Assembly: GCA_963803295.1 (NCBI GenBank)
Contig: CAWDMC010000013.1
Location: forward strand, 248,001-312,000
DNA length: 64,000 nucleotides
Origin: CAWDMC01 sp963803295
GTDB taxonomy: Bacteria > Acidobacteriota > Terriglobia > UBA7540
Direction: 5' to 3'
Of the stretch, positions 18,952 to 28,863 are shown in pieces (positions within the stretch are counted from its first letter, which is position 1; each line of letters starts with the position of its first letter). The notes below the pieces were generated by a model, which worked only from the letters and a program-made list of their open reading frames with translations, was not told where the DNA came from and made no database searches. Position numbers and translations under genes: made by a program.

Positions 18952-21156
18952 CTACGTCCTTCCCCCGGTGATAACACCGGTAGGTGGAATCGGGATCGGG
19001 ATAATGATGCCCGTCGTAATTCTGAAACTGGCGCTGAAGCTACCCGTACCGCAGACCGCCGTTGTGATCACCGTGGCTCCTTCGGTTCGCAGATGAACCT
19101 TGATGACGAACTGAGCGGTGTTATTCCCGGAAGGAACAGTGACGTTAGCGGGAATGTCCACCACTTGCACTCCGGGAACCTGTGCACCAGCGGCATCAAG
19201 TGTAGTCGCGGAGAGTGTAACGACACTTCCCGACGAAGGGGCTGGTTCGTTCAAAGTAAGGGTTCCGGTCACACTGCCGCCCGCCAGCACCGTTTGCGCA
19301 CTCAGGGTAAATCCAGTGAGAGCCACCGGAGCCTGGAGCCAAAACCACATCTCGAAATCGCCGCCGCGCCGCCCGTTACCGCTGGGCAAAACCAGATTCG
19401 TTCGGGCTCCTGTCGCCTCTTGTATAGGAGAACCGAAGCTTTCACCATCGAGATAAAGCGAGGGGTTGCTCTGCCCCCAGATAAAGTTACCTTTCAAAGT
19501 AAGATGACCGAGCACGCGGTTACCCGCGTTAACTCGAGTCATATTCGCAAACAGGCCTTGCAGGAACGTGAAAACACCTTTCGGATCGAGCGCGCGCCAG
19601 AGGATTCTGTTGCCCGTACTATCACTGGAAGCAGCGACGAAACCCGGCAGGACCAGGCGAACGAATCCCACGAGCGGAAAATCCGTCGACTGCTGACTTA
19701 TGCCGAGTGGGAAAGGGACGTCCAGGGTTACAAAGCAAGTAGGTTGTTTGACCGAATCGGGACTTGCCGGAGCATCCAGGAGAACGCTGAAGCCGGCTAT
19801 GAATTGGTCCAAGGGCACAAGGCCGTCATTCGGCAGACTGGCATCGGGCCGGTTGGAGCGGACGTCGGTGATGTGAATGCCGGGTTCGACACCGGTGCTG
19901 ATGGTGGTCAGGGGCGGGAACGACGGACGGCAGTCTGAAACGAGATGCCAGTTCTGACCGTCGAACTGCACGATGGCCAGTCGCGCATAGTGGTGAACGA
20001 TTCCTGTAGGCGCCTGGGGAAGCGGATTGGCGGCGCTGTCCCGCGGCCACTCGACGTCGCCGGTCGCTGTTCTCGCAGGGACGAGCCAATAGTCGCCGGT
20101 ACTGAGGGTACCGGCCGAAAGCTGTACCTGAACGCCATCTTCCAAATCGATCCACGATGCCGTCGTGACCGTGATCCGGCCAGTGGAGTCCCAGCGCCGA
20201 ACGAGGGGATTCGAGGGGAAATCAGCCAGGTTCACTGAGCCTGTAGCGGTGGCTGGATCGATGGTAAGCGTCTGGGCAGCCACTTTAACCAGCCGCACGA
20301 GCGTCCCTGGCTTCCCCTGTAGCTCATGCGTATCATCTGTGAGTTCCACCCATTGCCCGGCTGCGAATCCCAACGCCGTGTCGGGCCCGGTGCTGGAGAC
20401 CATGAAATCCACGCCGCTGATCGAGAGCAGGCGAGTCACAACGGAACCGTTATCGCGTGACCATTTGAACGTGGACCCGCCGGTCGCATTACTGTCGTCG
20501 TGGACCTCGACCCGGTAAAGTTGGTTCTCCAAACGCCGGTATCCGGCTCGTGAGGGTACGAGACAAGGATCCGTACTCGTGGGGTCCGGTTGGGACCGGG
20601 CCGCCAATCGCCCTGTGCTGGGGCTAATGAGCTTGGTCCAGGCGTCGGTAGCCGAGCTGCAGCTCAGCGAGGTGTTCGCGGGCGCAAGTGCCGGGACCAG
20701 ACCGGCCTGCCATATCGTTTTTGTGCGCGTGCAGGTGTCAGGTCCCCCCAGCGCCACTTCTCGGATCGCCTGGTCCTGGAGGCTAATGATGTCCCTCTGC
20801 CAAACGTGGAGATAAGCGAAGTAGCTGCCTTGCGCAGTCGGCAGGGCGAATCCGGGAAAATCAGGCTGGGAAGTGATGGCAACGGACTGTTCGTTCTCGC
20901 ATAGGATGCCGTCCTGGTAGAACCGGCCGCCGCCGATAAAAAGATTGTTGTTCGCCACCTGAATGCTGAAACCGGAGTTGTTCTGGGGCGCGCCGCTTGG
21001 ACCGATGACGTCGGCAGCCTCGGTGTGGACGCGGTGGGCATTGATGTCGAGCTGCTCGTTCCAGTCTGAGTCCACGTCCACGCGGCCCTGCTGCTTGCGG
21101 ACGCCGCTGTAGTGCTGCTCAGGGTGATACGTGGATCGGGTTATATCGCCCGCCAT
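18952..21156 (-). CDS. eCIS-associated DUF6519-type protein, candidate tail fibre or adhesin
   Basis: The last gene of the injection operon. The N-terminus (RSTYHPEQHYSGVRKQQGRVDVDSDWNE, cited in part) matches the DUF6519-type start found in proteins next to phage-like tail clusters. A long beta-rich middle with RVEVHDD and TFKWSRDNGSVVT follows. The last 110 residues look like an Ig-like fold (GSVTGTLTLNEPAPSSG). Such architecture fits a surface-exposed fibre or target-binding component, but no binding partner can be deduced. The start at 21156 has AAGGAG upstream; the in-frame codon at 21201 would overlap the previous gene. Gap to the preceding gene is 10 bases. Confidence 0.75.
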   Translation of the reverse strand: MAGDITRSTYHPEQHYSGVRKQQGRVDVDSDWNEQLDINAHRVHTEAADVIGPSGAPQNNSGFSIQVANNNLFIGGGRFYQDGILCENEQSVAITSQPDFPGFALPTAQGSYFAYLHVWQRDIISLQDQAIREVALGGPDTCTRTKTIWQAGLVPALAPANTSLSCSSATDAWTKLISPSTGRLAARSQPDPTSTDPCLVPSRAGYRRLENQLYRVEVHDDSNATGGSTFKWSRDNGSVVTRLLSISGVDFMVSSTGPDTALGFAAGQWVELTDDTHELQGKPGTLVRLVKVAAQTLTIDPATATGSVNLADFPSNPLVRRWDSTGRITVTTASWIDLEDGVQVQLSAGTLSTGDYWLVPARTATGDVEWPRDSAANPLPQAPTGIVHHYARLAIVQFDGQNWHLVSDCRPSFPPLTTISTGVEPGIHITDVRSNRPDASLPNDGLVPLDQFIAGFSVLLDAPASPDSVKQPTCFVTLDVPFPLGISQQSTDFPLVGFVRLVLPGFVAASSDSTGNRILWRALDPKGVFTFLQGLFANMTRVNAGNRVLGHLTLKGNFIWGQSNPSLYLDGESFGSPIQEATGARTNLVLPSGNGRRGGDFEMWFWLQAPVALTGFTLSAQTVLAGGSVTGTLTLNEPAPSSGSVVTLSATTLDAAGAQVPGVQVVDIPANVTVPSGNNTAQFVIKVHLRTEGATVITTAVCGTGSFSASFRITTGIIIPIPIPPTGVITGGRT

Positions 21157-21166
21157 AGTCGTCTCC

Positions 21167-22258
21167 TTAGGTCGCGTAGAAGATGCCGGCCTCAAGCCCA
21201 AATCGCAGATATTCTTCCAGACTGGCGCGCAGATTAGCCTCGCGCTGCGGTTGCTTCAGGAAGCTGAAAGCGCCCATCTCAGAACCGTCTTCCGCCCCAG
21301 TACGGATTTCCATGGCGCAAGCGAGGCCGAGTTGGGCGTACCCGGGCGTGCCGTAGCTCGTGGAAGTGAACTGCGGCGTGAGCCGGGCGCGGATCGCGTT
21401 CTGAGCTGCCAGATCGCTCGTGCCGGCCAGTGCCAGGTCAGGCTGGCAGCGATAATGCCTGGGTGTTTGGGAGCCCTCCGCGAGATAACAGAACCGCACA
21501 CACCCGGTTTGCCGGCGCTCGGCAATGGTGGTTCCGGCGAACAGACTATTGCCCGATTCGATACTGCGAATCGCAACCGTGCCAAACACAGTACTCGTCT
21601 GAATGCTGGCGTTAGCGGCAGGCGCGGAAATGGCAACAGCCGTGACATCGGCGGCTTGACCGCTGCTCACAATGGAATCGGCAATCGAAAGACGGGTAAC
21701 CGAAGCTGGCAGCACGAGCGGTCCTGAAATCGCTCGGGTCAGATTCATCTGCAAGCTTCCATTGTCCTGACCCGCCGTGCCGCCGGCGAGCACTTTGATT
21801 CCGCCACCGGCGGGCGCGAAGGTGGTGTGATCGACCTCCAGGCCGCCGAGATTGCCCGCGAGAACGGTGAGCGAGCCTTCCACCAGCAGGCCATCGATCA
21901 CCAACTCTCCGGGATTCGCATCTGAGGCTGCCGCCGTACCCGTCACTTCCACGTCCCCTTCGAGGTGTGGAAACAGCCCGACTGCTGACAACTGGCCGAC
22001 AACCCGCTTCTTGATCCCGAAATCTTCCACAACCGGCCAATCCGCAGCTACAATCGCAAGTTTCGCGCCCGCCGGGATGTGGATGCCGGAAGCGCCGGCC
22101 AGAGTCTCGCGATAGCTCGCCGAATCCATCACTGCGATCACACCGAAGCTGGCCGCTTTCGCCGGATCACTCACCAGCATGTTCCACTTGCTAACGGCGG
22201 CGGCCAAGCGAACTCGCCAGTTGGGAGGGATCAGGAGCGCTGGCGAGTGTCTGAACAT
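21167..22258 (-). CDS. C-terminal half of split tail/baseplate protein (beta-rich)
   Basis: The frame runs 363 codons but its first about 15 codons overlap the upstream gene in another frame and look unlike a real N-terminus. From codon 18 it reads LAAAVSKWNMLVSDP, which is a natural helical continuation of the upstream ORF ending LASSL. The rest is a repetitive, hydrophobic beta-rich sequence (GELVIDGLLVEGSLTVLAG) suggesting a parallel beta-helix. I infer that it is the 3' part of the gene at 22191-23429, separated by one extra base near 22202-22206. If expressed separately it could start at ATG 22258. Confidence 0.6.
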   Translation of the reverse strand: MFRHSPALLIPPNWRVRLAAAVSKWNMLVSDPAKAASFGVIAVMDSASYRETLAGASGIHIPAGAKLAIVAADWPVVEDFGIKKRVVGQLSAVGLFPHLEGDVEVTGTAAASDANPGELVIDGLLVEGSLTVLAGNLGGLEVDHTTFAPAGGGIKVLAGGTAGQDNGSLQMNLTRAISGPLVLPASVTRLSIADSIVSSGQAADVTAVAISAPAANASIQTSTVFGTVAIRSIESGNSLFAGTTIAERRQTGCVRFCYLAEGSQTPRHYRCQPDLALAGTSDLAAQNAIRARLTPQFTSTSYGTPGYAQLGLACAMEIRTGAEDGSEMGAFSFLKQPQREANLRASLEEYLRFGLEAGIFYAT

Positions 22259-23429
22259 TCTCAGTAACTCCGATTTGCCATGTCACTGGCCGTTCCGCAG
22301 GATTGAGCCATGTTGAAATGGAACTGCTGCGGTCATAGGGACCGCCACCGATATTGCCGCCGAAACCGTATGAGTAAGTCACTTGGACACTTGCCGGAAC
22401 CACGCCGGTTGGAAATGCGAGCCGCCCGAGCACAGGATCGACGGACACCTGTATCGGCACACTCACCGCCTCGCCGCCCGCGGATGGGATGTAGCTCCTG
22501 GTCTTCGGTGGGCGTCGCCAGTCTCCGGAAGCTAGATCGCTGAGGTCGCATAACATGATCTGTTCCGGGGGTATCGCGGCCCCAGCAGTCAACACTTGCA
22601 CCGCCGGACTAACACCGAAATAGACCTCTGGCGCTGTCGACCCATCCACTTGGGCTTGACGGCGCGTCTCAAGTTCGTCATAGAGCGGCCGGCTGCGCAA
22701 GCGACCGGGCACGTTCACCTCACCGGTCCTCTGCAAGGCACCCGGCAGTGTCTGAGGAGTGTTGAACACCGGAGCATCAAATCCCAGCGGATTGAAACGG
22801 TAACGGCCGTCCACCGGATTGGTTACCGGACGGGCGGTGGAGCGCTCGACCTCATAGCTCTCGATCCTCCAGAGGAAAATTCCGATATTCGGGATGTTGT
22901 ATTTGCCTCGAACGTTGTCGACGTGTCTGACATCTACCGTCCTGGCGGCCTGCTCGAATGGTCCGCCCAGCAATTCGAGAGTTGCCGCTTCACGCAGATC
23001 CGGAGTAATAACGTTCGTCGCACGCCGATGATTCACATACTGGGTGGTAGCCAGGTCTTCGAAGAATTCCACCACGTGCGACGGCCAGCCAGTAACGTCG
23101 TGAGCCAACTGCTCCAGCATGGCGGCGGTTCCCTTACGCCGCCGGTATGAAAGGGTGTGAGCCACATAGGCGCGCTCGCTGAAGGTCCCGGCGCTCACCG
23201 GATACAGCCTCCGCACTCCAAGCAGGTCACCGATATAAGGGACCAACCACTCCGCGCACGTTTGGATAAACCAGTTCTCGTACAGGCCGGCGATATCCGC
23301 TTCTACCGTCTGCAGTTCCCTTTCGACAATCGCCAGAAGCGCACGCAACGGTTCGCCTTGGCTAGCGTCGCGAAGGCGGTAAACGGCGGGAAGCAAGTTG
23401 TAAAGCCGTTCGGTTACATTTCCGGGCAT
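22191..23429 (-). CDS. Phage tail protein I-like baseplate component (eCIS), frameshifted at the 3' end
   Basis: The N-terminus (RLYNLLPAVYRLRDA, then AEWLVPYIGDLLGVR and RRRKGTAAMLEQLA) matches the phage tail protein I / P2 gpI-like family that helps connect baseplate wedges to fibres. The frame ends in QLASSLGRRR, where reading should continue into the ORF at 21167-22258. It lies 34 bases downstream of the larger baseplate J gene, in the normal place for this component. The function call is family-level; whether the split protein is active is unknown. Confidence 0.75.
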   Translation of the reverse strand: MPGNVTERLYNLLPAVYRLRDASQGEPLRALLAIVERELQTVEADIAGLYENWFIQTCAEWLVPYIGDLLGVRRLYPVSAGTFSERAYVAHTLSYRRRKGTAAMLEQLAHDVTGWPSHVVEFFEDLATTQYVNHRRATNVITPDLREAATLELLGGPFEQAARTVDVRHVDNVRGKYNIPNIGIFLWRIESYEVERSTARPVTNPVDGRYRFNPLGFDAPVFNTPQTLPGALQRTGEVNVPGRLRSRPLYDELETRRQAQVDGSTAPEVYFGVSPAVQVLTAGAAIPPEQIMLCDLSDLASGDWRRPPKTRSYIPSAGGEAVSVPIQVSVDPVLGRLAFPTGVVPASVQVTYSYGFGGNIGGGPYDRSSSISTWLNPAERPVTWQIGVTENVQTLASAPDPSQLASSLGRRR

Positions 23430-23463
23430 CCGGTCATCTCCAGCGATCTCGGCCGTCCGAGGT

Positions 23464-26382
23464 TCAATCCGTCATTTCTGTTAAGGTCAACCCAAATAGG
23501 TTGATCAGCAGCAACTGTGCAGGCTGCATGACGCCTGCCTGCCAGCGCGCCGGTGCGGACGGCAGAAAAGCGAGAGGTTCTGTCTGGCTGGGACCCTCAA
23601 GGTCGTTGCTGAAATAGAGCTGGTCGAGATCCGTGGCGATGACTCCCGGCACAGCCTGAATTACCGTTACCACTTCCGCAAACGTGACGGGCTGGGCGAA
23701 GGCGCGCTTCTCGAAGGAAAAGGCTGCCTTGAGAGCGGAGGTTACCCCTGATAGGACGTCGGCAGGCACATAGCGCGGTGCATTCACCCGTACACTAGCC
23801 GCGAGATTGAACAGCATGGGTTGGTACCCGTCGACCATCACGTGCTGGACGGGATCTTTGACGGCTTCAATCGCCCCCACCAGGCTCTGGCATAAGCGTG
23901 ATACCGGATCCAGGGGATTGCCACTCGAGTCTGCCACGGAAATGTGCACCAGACGCGACTCGCCATTCCAGAGCGCCAAGGCCTGCGCTTTGCCCACGCC
24001 GGCGAAGGCTTGGGCAAAGCCTTCGTAGTCGTCAAGGGAGACAATGCGATCGAGAGTCAGCACGGCGAGGGGCGCGTTCTGCCGGGCATGGTCGAGATCC
24101 TGGGAATCAGCGCCGCCACTGGCCGGTTGTGGATTGGTAACTCTACGAACGCCGAGCGGCCGCGTCTGCAGGATCGTGAGCGTGCCCGAATCGACGTTAC
24201 CGTCGAGTCCTAGCCCGGTGCGATAAGTCGCCTTGACGTTGCTCTGACCGCTGGGCAATCGCGCCCCGGCAAGGCCGTCGCCGAAAGTCAGCGTCGTCGA
24301 GCCGTCGTCGCTGAGGCGAACGATATAGCTCTCGTCCTGGGAGCTGAGCCCATACAGTGAGTCGTGCTCAGTCCACAAAAAGTCGTTCACCCGAACCGCC
24401 AGCGTGCTCATGGCGCCCGTTGCGGTGGGCGCGGAAACATAGGTAAGTGGGGGCCTCTTGAGGGAAAAGTCCTGGTTCGCCTGCGAGGCGTCGCCCGAAC
24501 CAAGGACCTCCGTAACAGTCTCGCCGTGAGTGGCTATGGCCACGTTGCCGTTGAGCGCCAGCGAACTGCGCTCGTAGTTGTTCTTGAGGCCATTCTCAAA
24601 GATCAGCGTCGTAAACCCGCCCGTGAGTACGACGTCGTGCAGAATCGTCACTTCGCTCACGCTGACGCCCGCCGGATCGTGAGTAAGTCCAGTGAGTGCT
24701 ACGGGCTGTCCTGGCTGAAGCCCTTGTTTGGCCATGCCGTCGAGCATTAATTCGGTGGTTCCGGCAGGAATAAAGTCGTCAATCGGCAACTCGGCCAGGG
24801 TCAATCGCTCGCTCTGGACGAAGGCCGTTGTTCCACGCACGGGAAACGAAACGGATTTGTCTGCGGCGCTGCCATCCGCGTTACTCAGCTTTAGACCAGT
24901 CGCTTTTGCGCTCAACCCGTAGTCCGCGATCGAGCTTTCCGTCACCCCGGCAACTCGATAGGGTGTCGGCGACTTGCCATCGCTCTCAAACAAAACCCAA
25001 GAGTTATCGAGTACCTGTGTCAGGCTGCGCTCCAAGTAGACGTCAGCGTTGCCCTGGCGGATATTACCTTGGGAATCGTTCCAAATCGTCTGGCCTTCCC
25101 AGGACTTTGGGTAAGCGGCGCTCACTTGGTCTGCTTTCGTCACATCGCCGCTATTGTTGTATTCGAGGACAAAGTCAGTCATCTTTTGGGCGCTCGGCAG
25201 GGCGTCCCATTTGGGTGCGTTGTGGCCGAAGAATCCGGCGCGTTGTCGCAGTGCAAAGACTCCCTCGTCCGCGGGCGGCAAAGGCGGCGGACCAGGCCTA
25301 TTGATGAAGCCGACCAAGTCCGAGATCCCCCAGCCATTCAGCAGCAGAAGCGTGTTGAGATGGCTCGAATCAAGACTCCCAGCCAGCACATACTGCTGAA
25401 CGTTAGCGGAGTTCAGTTCGACCACCGAAGACGGGAAGTTAGCAACACCATACAGGGATGGACGGAACGGCGGTGGAGCGGCATTGTCCGCGAGGTCGAG
25501 CCGGGTACGACTAAGGGCAGCTTGATCCTCGGCGTGCCGAATAGTCAGCGCTTTCGTCTTAATGTCAGATCCGTTGCTTGACGTCTTGCCCACCAAGAGC
25601 AGACGGTCGCCCTGTTTCAGACTCAGATTCGTTCCCTGGAGGTAGACCTGATCGACGGGCACGGCACTCACCTGGGTAACGGCCGGATCAAGCACAGTCG
25701 CGTCGTTAAGCAAGTAGACCTGGTCGGTCGAGAGCGAAACCAAACCCGGCGTATCGGCCGGAAAGCTGGTGGAAACACCCAGCATATAGAGGCTTCCGTC
25801 GTTGCCAACAGCCAGATCCTGGGGGCGAGTCATTCTTGGCTTTAGAGAATTCCACAGGGCGTCGGCTTCGATATCAACCGAGGTCTCGAAGGTCTGCGGC
25901 AATTTGTTTTGCGGCGGGACACTTTGAATCTTCGTACCCATTGGTACGATCACATGGCCGGGAGAACCGGGCGCGTCCTCCACCGTAAAGGAAACATAGG
26001 CGCTGGCCGCCACCCCGGGGTTCAACTCGTAACCGATGGCGCGAGCGAGTTCCAGCACCGAACGGCGCTCGGTGGCGGTTCGGAGGAACCCTTCATTGGC
26101 GATCCGCTCCTGGTAAAAGGTAAGGACATCGGCGACCACGGCCCAAGCATCGAGTAGGGCAATCGCGGGGTCGTCGAGAGATCGCGTGGTCAACCGTGCC
26201 AGCGGTCGCGCGGCTGAATTATCAGGGACACCTTGGGCGTGGATCTGCGAAAGCATGCGCTCAAGAAAGGTGGCATAGGTCCCAACCCGGTAGACCAAAG
26301 CCGAGAGGCCTGGCCGGTTCTCCACCGCCGCCGGCTGTGGGCCCGCTTGGCAGCAGCCGCAGGAGTCCAACTCGGGGCTCAT
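23464..26382 (-). CDS. Baseplate wedge protein, J-like (Afp12/TIGR02243 type)
   Basis: The 972-residue protein matches the putative baseplate assembly family in eCIS clusters. Its N-terminus (SALVYRVGTYATFLERML, then DPAIALLDAWAVVADVLTFYQERIANEGFLRTA in part) is characteristic, and the C-terminal third carries the baseplate J pattern (TLTFGDGLAGARLPSG, ATYRTGLGLDGNV). It would be one of two large proteins forming the six-fold wedge ring. The ATG overlaps the previous gene's stop by four bases, indicating coupled translation. Length is in the normal range for Afp12-like proteins. Confidence 0.85.
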   Translation of the reverse strand: MSPELDSCGCCQAGPQPAAVENRPGLSALVYRVGTYATFLERMLSQIHAQGVPDNSAARPLARLTTRSLDDPAIALLDAWAVVADVLTFYQERIANEGFLRTATERRSVLELARAIGYELNPGVAASAYVSFTVEDAPGSPGHVIVPMGTKIQSVPPQNKLPQTFETSVDIEADALWNSLKPRMTRPQDLAVGNDGSLYMLGVSTSFPADTPGLVSLSTDQVYLLNDATVLDPAVTQVSAVPVDQVYLQGTNLSLKQGDRLLLVGKTSSNGSDIKTKALTIRHAEDQAALSRTRLDLADNAAPPPFRPSLYGVANFPSSVVELNSANVQQYVLAGSLDSSHLNTLLLLNGWGISDLVGFINRPGPPPLPPADEGVFALRQRAGFFGHNAPKWDALPSAQKMTDFVLEYNNSGDVTKADQVSAAYPKSWEGQTIWNDSQGNIRQGNADVYLERSLTQVLDNSWVLFESDGKSPTPYRVAGVTESSIADYGLSAKATGLKLSNADGSAADKSVSFPVRGTTAFVQSERLTLAELPIDDFIPAGTTELMLDGMAKQGLQPGQPVALTGLTHDPAGVSVSEVTILHDVVLTGGFTTLIFENGLKNNYERSSLALNGNVAIATHGETVTEVLGSGDASQANQDFSLKRPPLTYVSAPTATGAMSTLAVRVNDFLWTEHDSLYGLSSQDESYIVRLSDDGSTTLTFGDGLAGARLPSGQSNVKATYRTGLGLDGNVDSGTLTILQTRPLGVRRVTNPQPASGGADSQDLDHARQNAPLAVLTLDRIVSLDDYEGFAQAFAGVGKAQALALWNGESRLVHISVADSSGNPLDPVSRLCQSLVGAIEAVKDPVQHVMVDGYQPMLFNLAASVRVNAPRYVPADVLSGVTSALKAAFSFEKRAFAQPVTFAEVVTVIQAVPGVIATDLDQLYFSNDLEGPSQTEPLAFLPSAPARWQAGVMQPAQLLLINLFGLTLTEMTD

Positions 26383-28862
26383 AGCCCTCCTTCCATGTAG
26401 AATTCAATCCTGCCGTTTTCAGGCTGGCTGGGATCGTTGTCGAGTCGAGCGATCTCCAGGCGATCGAGGCTGATACGACCGGCGGCGGTCTCTCCACGCG
26501 ATGCCTGTCCCCACCGCTTGAAGCGGTTGGGCGCAGGTGGGATGTCGTTGGTGTCCACCCACAGCACACCCGAAACCTGCATCGCGGTGGCGACCACCTG
26601 GCTCAGGTAGACCGGCTGCCCAAAAGTGAAATTGTCCGGGTAAAAGAAACCCTGCCGTCCGTCCGCAAGCACCTGGTTGCTGAAAACATCGAAGAGCAGC
26701 GCTTCGACGTCGCTCCGAAAGAACCGCGGAGCAACGCAGACCGTCAAGGCGATGTCGAGTGGTATGTAGATTGGCGCGCCGATCTCGAGGTCATAGCCGG
26801 CGAGACGGAATTGATCGAGAAACTCGAGCATCTCTGCCTGAAATGCCGCGTCAATCGGCATTCCACTCCTGCGATCGATGGTGACGAACATCGTGTGCCA
26901 GCTTCCCGTCCAGCGGAGGGTCGCCTCGGCGGAGTGAACTTCGGGATGCCGTTGCGCGAGCTCGGCGTAGTCCGCCTCAGTGACCGCGCGCTGCTGCGTG
27001 CGGAAAGCTTGCGGGGCGTACAGGCGGACCTGCGCGATCGTTTCGGGATCGACACCGCCCGCCGCGGCCAAGGGGTTCCGCACGCTCGCGACTCCCTGCA
27101 TCGGGCTGACCAGGTAGGCAATCGCGCCGGCGCCGATGTTTCCGGCGCTGCCGTTGCCCGTGCGATAGGTAGCTTTGAACGATGACAGATCTGCCGGTAG
27201 AGCACCGAGTAGGCCGTCCCCAAAGCGTAGGTAGGCCGTACCGTCATCTTCGGTCTCGACCACAAAGTCATGCGCCGAAGGAGCACTCTCCAGCAAGTCA
27301 GGACGCACCGTCCAGGTCTCACCATGTCCCTGAAGAATCACATCGGCCAAGGCAGCTCGCGGTTCCTGCGAGATTGCCACCGAAGCTGGCTCCTGGCGGG
27401 CCTGTGAAGCGTCATAAGGCGCATGAAAAGTGAGTCCCGTCTGGGCCAAGTGAGGCCGGGAAGGACCGTACTGCGGGACGGAATCCATGCCGAGATCCTC
27501 ACTGGCAATAGTCAGGGCGTGATGCGCTAGGGTCATATTGGCCCGGGCCACGCTGACATCCGAGAACGTGTGCGGCGCGGCGCCACTGGTGACAACAGCG
27601 GAAAGACACAAAGCAAAAGGAAGTGCGTCGTCACCATCCCAGGTGATCTCGATTACAGGCAAATCGCCCAGGGGATCCTTGCCGGAAGCGACACTGGTGA
27701 GGCGAAGCACGTGCCGGTGACCGGGATCCGCGTCAGCCGCAGCGCCCGTCTGCGGACCGCGCTTTTCCTCAAACAGCAGCAGATCGCCTGGCGATAGTTT
27801 GATATTGCCATTGTCGGCCAGCGTAGCCCCGGTCGCCCCTTTAGGTAGACAGCACTGTTCGTCGCTCCAGGTGTAGAAGAGGATTTCGTTGTGCCCGTAA
27901 TGCAAACTGACGTCTTCAAGCGTCTCGAAGGACAGGCATCCCGCCGCCAGGGCGGCAGATGCTTGCTTCTCATCGAGTGTCCCGGTCGGGGCGGTCCACT
28001 GCGTAAGAAGCGGAGCTCCGGCCGCAAGCGTGAGTCCATCGGCAGCGCTGCCCTTCTCGACTTCGAAGAAAACCCAGGCGCGGGCATTCGTACCATCGTG
28101 CATGGCGTAGTCAAGAAGACGGGCGTGGCGCCTCACGGAAACGCGCTTGCGGGCAGTGCCGAGGTAGGCCTCGGTGGCAACGGCGTCTTGATAGTAACTC
28201 AGGTGATCGGCGGCATAGGCGATCGTTTCGACCAGCGCTACGCCCATGTCCGCGGCGTGCTGCTCCTGCCAGTCCGGCATGGTCACGGCCAGGCGATCAA
28301 GCATCAGACGGCGGAAACTCGAGTAATCCTTCGCCAGGTAATCAATAAGCGGCGCTGTAGAAACTTGGGGCGGGCAGACGCTGCTGGTCTCGCAATCGAA
28401 GGGGCTAGGGCATTCCACCTTGAACGAAAATTCTACAGACGAAAGCCGTGGGTCGAAGGCCGAAGGCGGGCCGGAGTCCTTTGGCGAGGCTACCAGATTG
28501 AGAGTATAGGTGGAGAAATCGCCCGCCGAAGCGGTGCGAATCACCAGCACGTGATCCGCCTCGGGCAGACCCATGAAGAAAGCTTGTTCCTGGGGTGAGA
28601 CAAGGGTCGCCGGAATAGCAGGCGCCGCATGTGCCCACAGCACATTGACTGGAGTGATGCGGACCCCGCCGAGGATCTGCAGGTTGGTTTCATCGAGCGC
28701 TGGCAGCGCATGCAAGCAGTGAAGGAGAAGGGTGCGCTGGGGCGGACTGCCGAGGGGCGCCTGGTGATCGAGCACCTCCAGATAGTCAACGCCGTTGAGG
28801 GTTGGCGTAAGCCGCACCAATTCGCGCCGCTTCTCGTTCTTGCAGAAATAGTGCGTTGGCAT
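26379..28862 (-). CDS. Baseplate wedge protein, J-like (Afp11 type)
   Basis: The 827-residue protein is the second baseplate J-like protein. Motifs include DYLAKDYSSFRRLMLDRLA, ADHLSYYQDAVATEAYL and AYLRFGDGLLGALP followed by ATYRTGNGSAGNIG, each typical of these wedge proteins. Together with the protein at 23464-26382 it should build the baseplate around the spike. It starts one base after the gp25 gene and overlaps the next gene by four bases. Confidence 0.85.
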   Translation of the reverse strand: MPTHYFCKNEKRRELVRLTPTLNGVDYLEVLDHQAPLGSPPQRTLLLHCLHALPALDETNLQILGGVRITPVNVLWAHAAPAIPATLVSPQEQAFFMGLPEADHVLVIRTASAGDFSTYTLNLVASPKDSGPPSAFDPRLSSVEFSFKVECPSPFDCETSSVCPPQVSTAPLIDYLAKDYSSFRRLMLDRLAVTMPDWQEQHAADMGVALVETIAYAADHLSYYQDAVATEAYLGTARKRVSVRRHARLLDYAMHDGTNARAWVFFEVEKGSAADGLTLAAGAPLLTQWTAPTGTLDEKQASAALAAGCLSFETLEDVSLHYGHNEILFYTWSDEQCCLPKGATGATLADNGNIKLSPGDLLLFEEKRGPQTGAAADADPGHRHVLRLTSVASGKDPLGDLPVIEITWDGDDALPFALCLSAVVTSGAAPHTFSDVSVARANMTLAHHALTIASEDLGMDSVPQYGPSRPHLAQTGLTFHAPYDASQARQEPASVAISQEPRAALADVILQGHGETWTVRPDLLESAPSAHDFVVETEDDGTAYLRFGDGLLGALPADLSSFKATYRTGNGSAGNIGAGAIAYLVSPMQGVASVRNPLAAAGGVDPETIAQVRLYAPQAFRTQQRAVTEADYAELAQRHPEVHSAEATLRWTGSWHTMFVTIDRRSGMPIDAAFQAEMLEFLDQFRLAGYDLEIGAPIYIPLDIALTVCVAPRFFRSDVEALLFDVFSNQVLADGRQGFFYPDNFTFGQPVYLSQVVATAMQVSGVLWVDTNDIPPAPNRFKRWGQASRGETAAGRISLDRLEIARLDNDPSQPENGRIEFYMEGGL

Positions 28863-28863
28863 T

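Noticed and set aside
18904..19938. 344-codon plus-strand frame
   Set aside because: It is antisense to the DUF6519-type protein, whose frame is supported by domain matches and a ribosome site.
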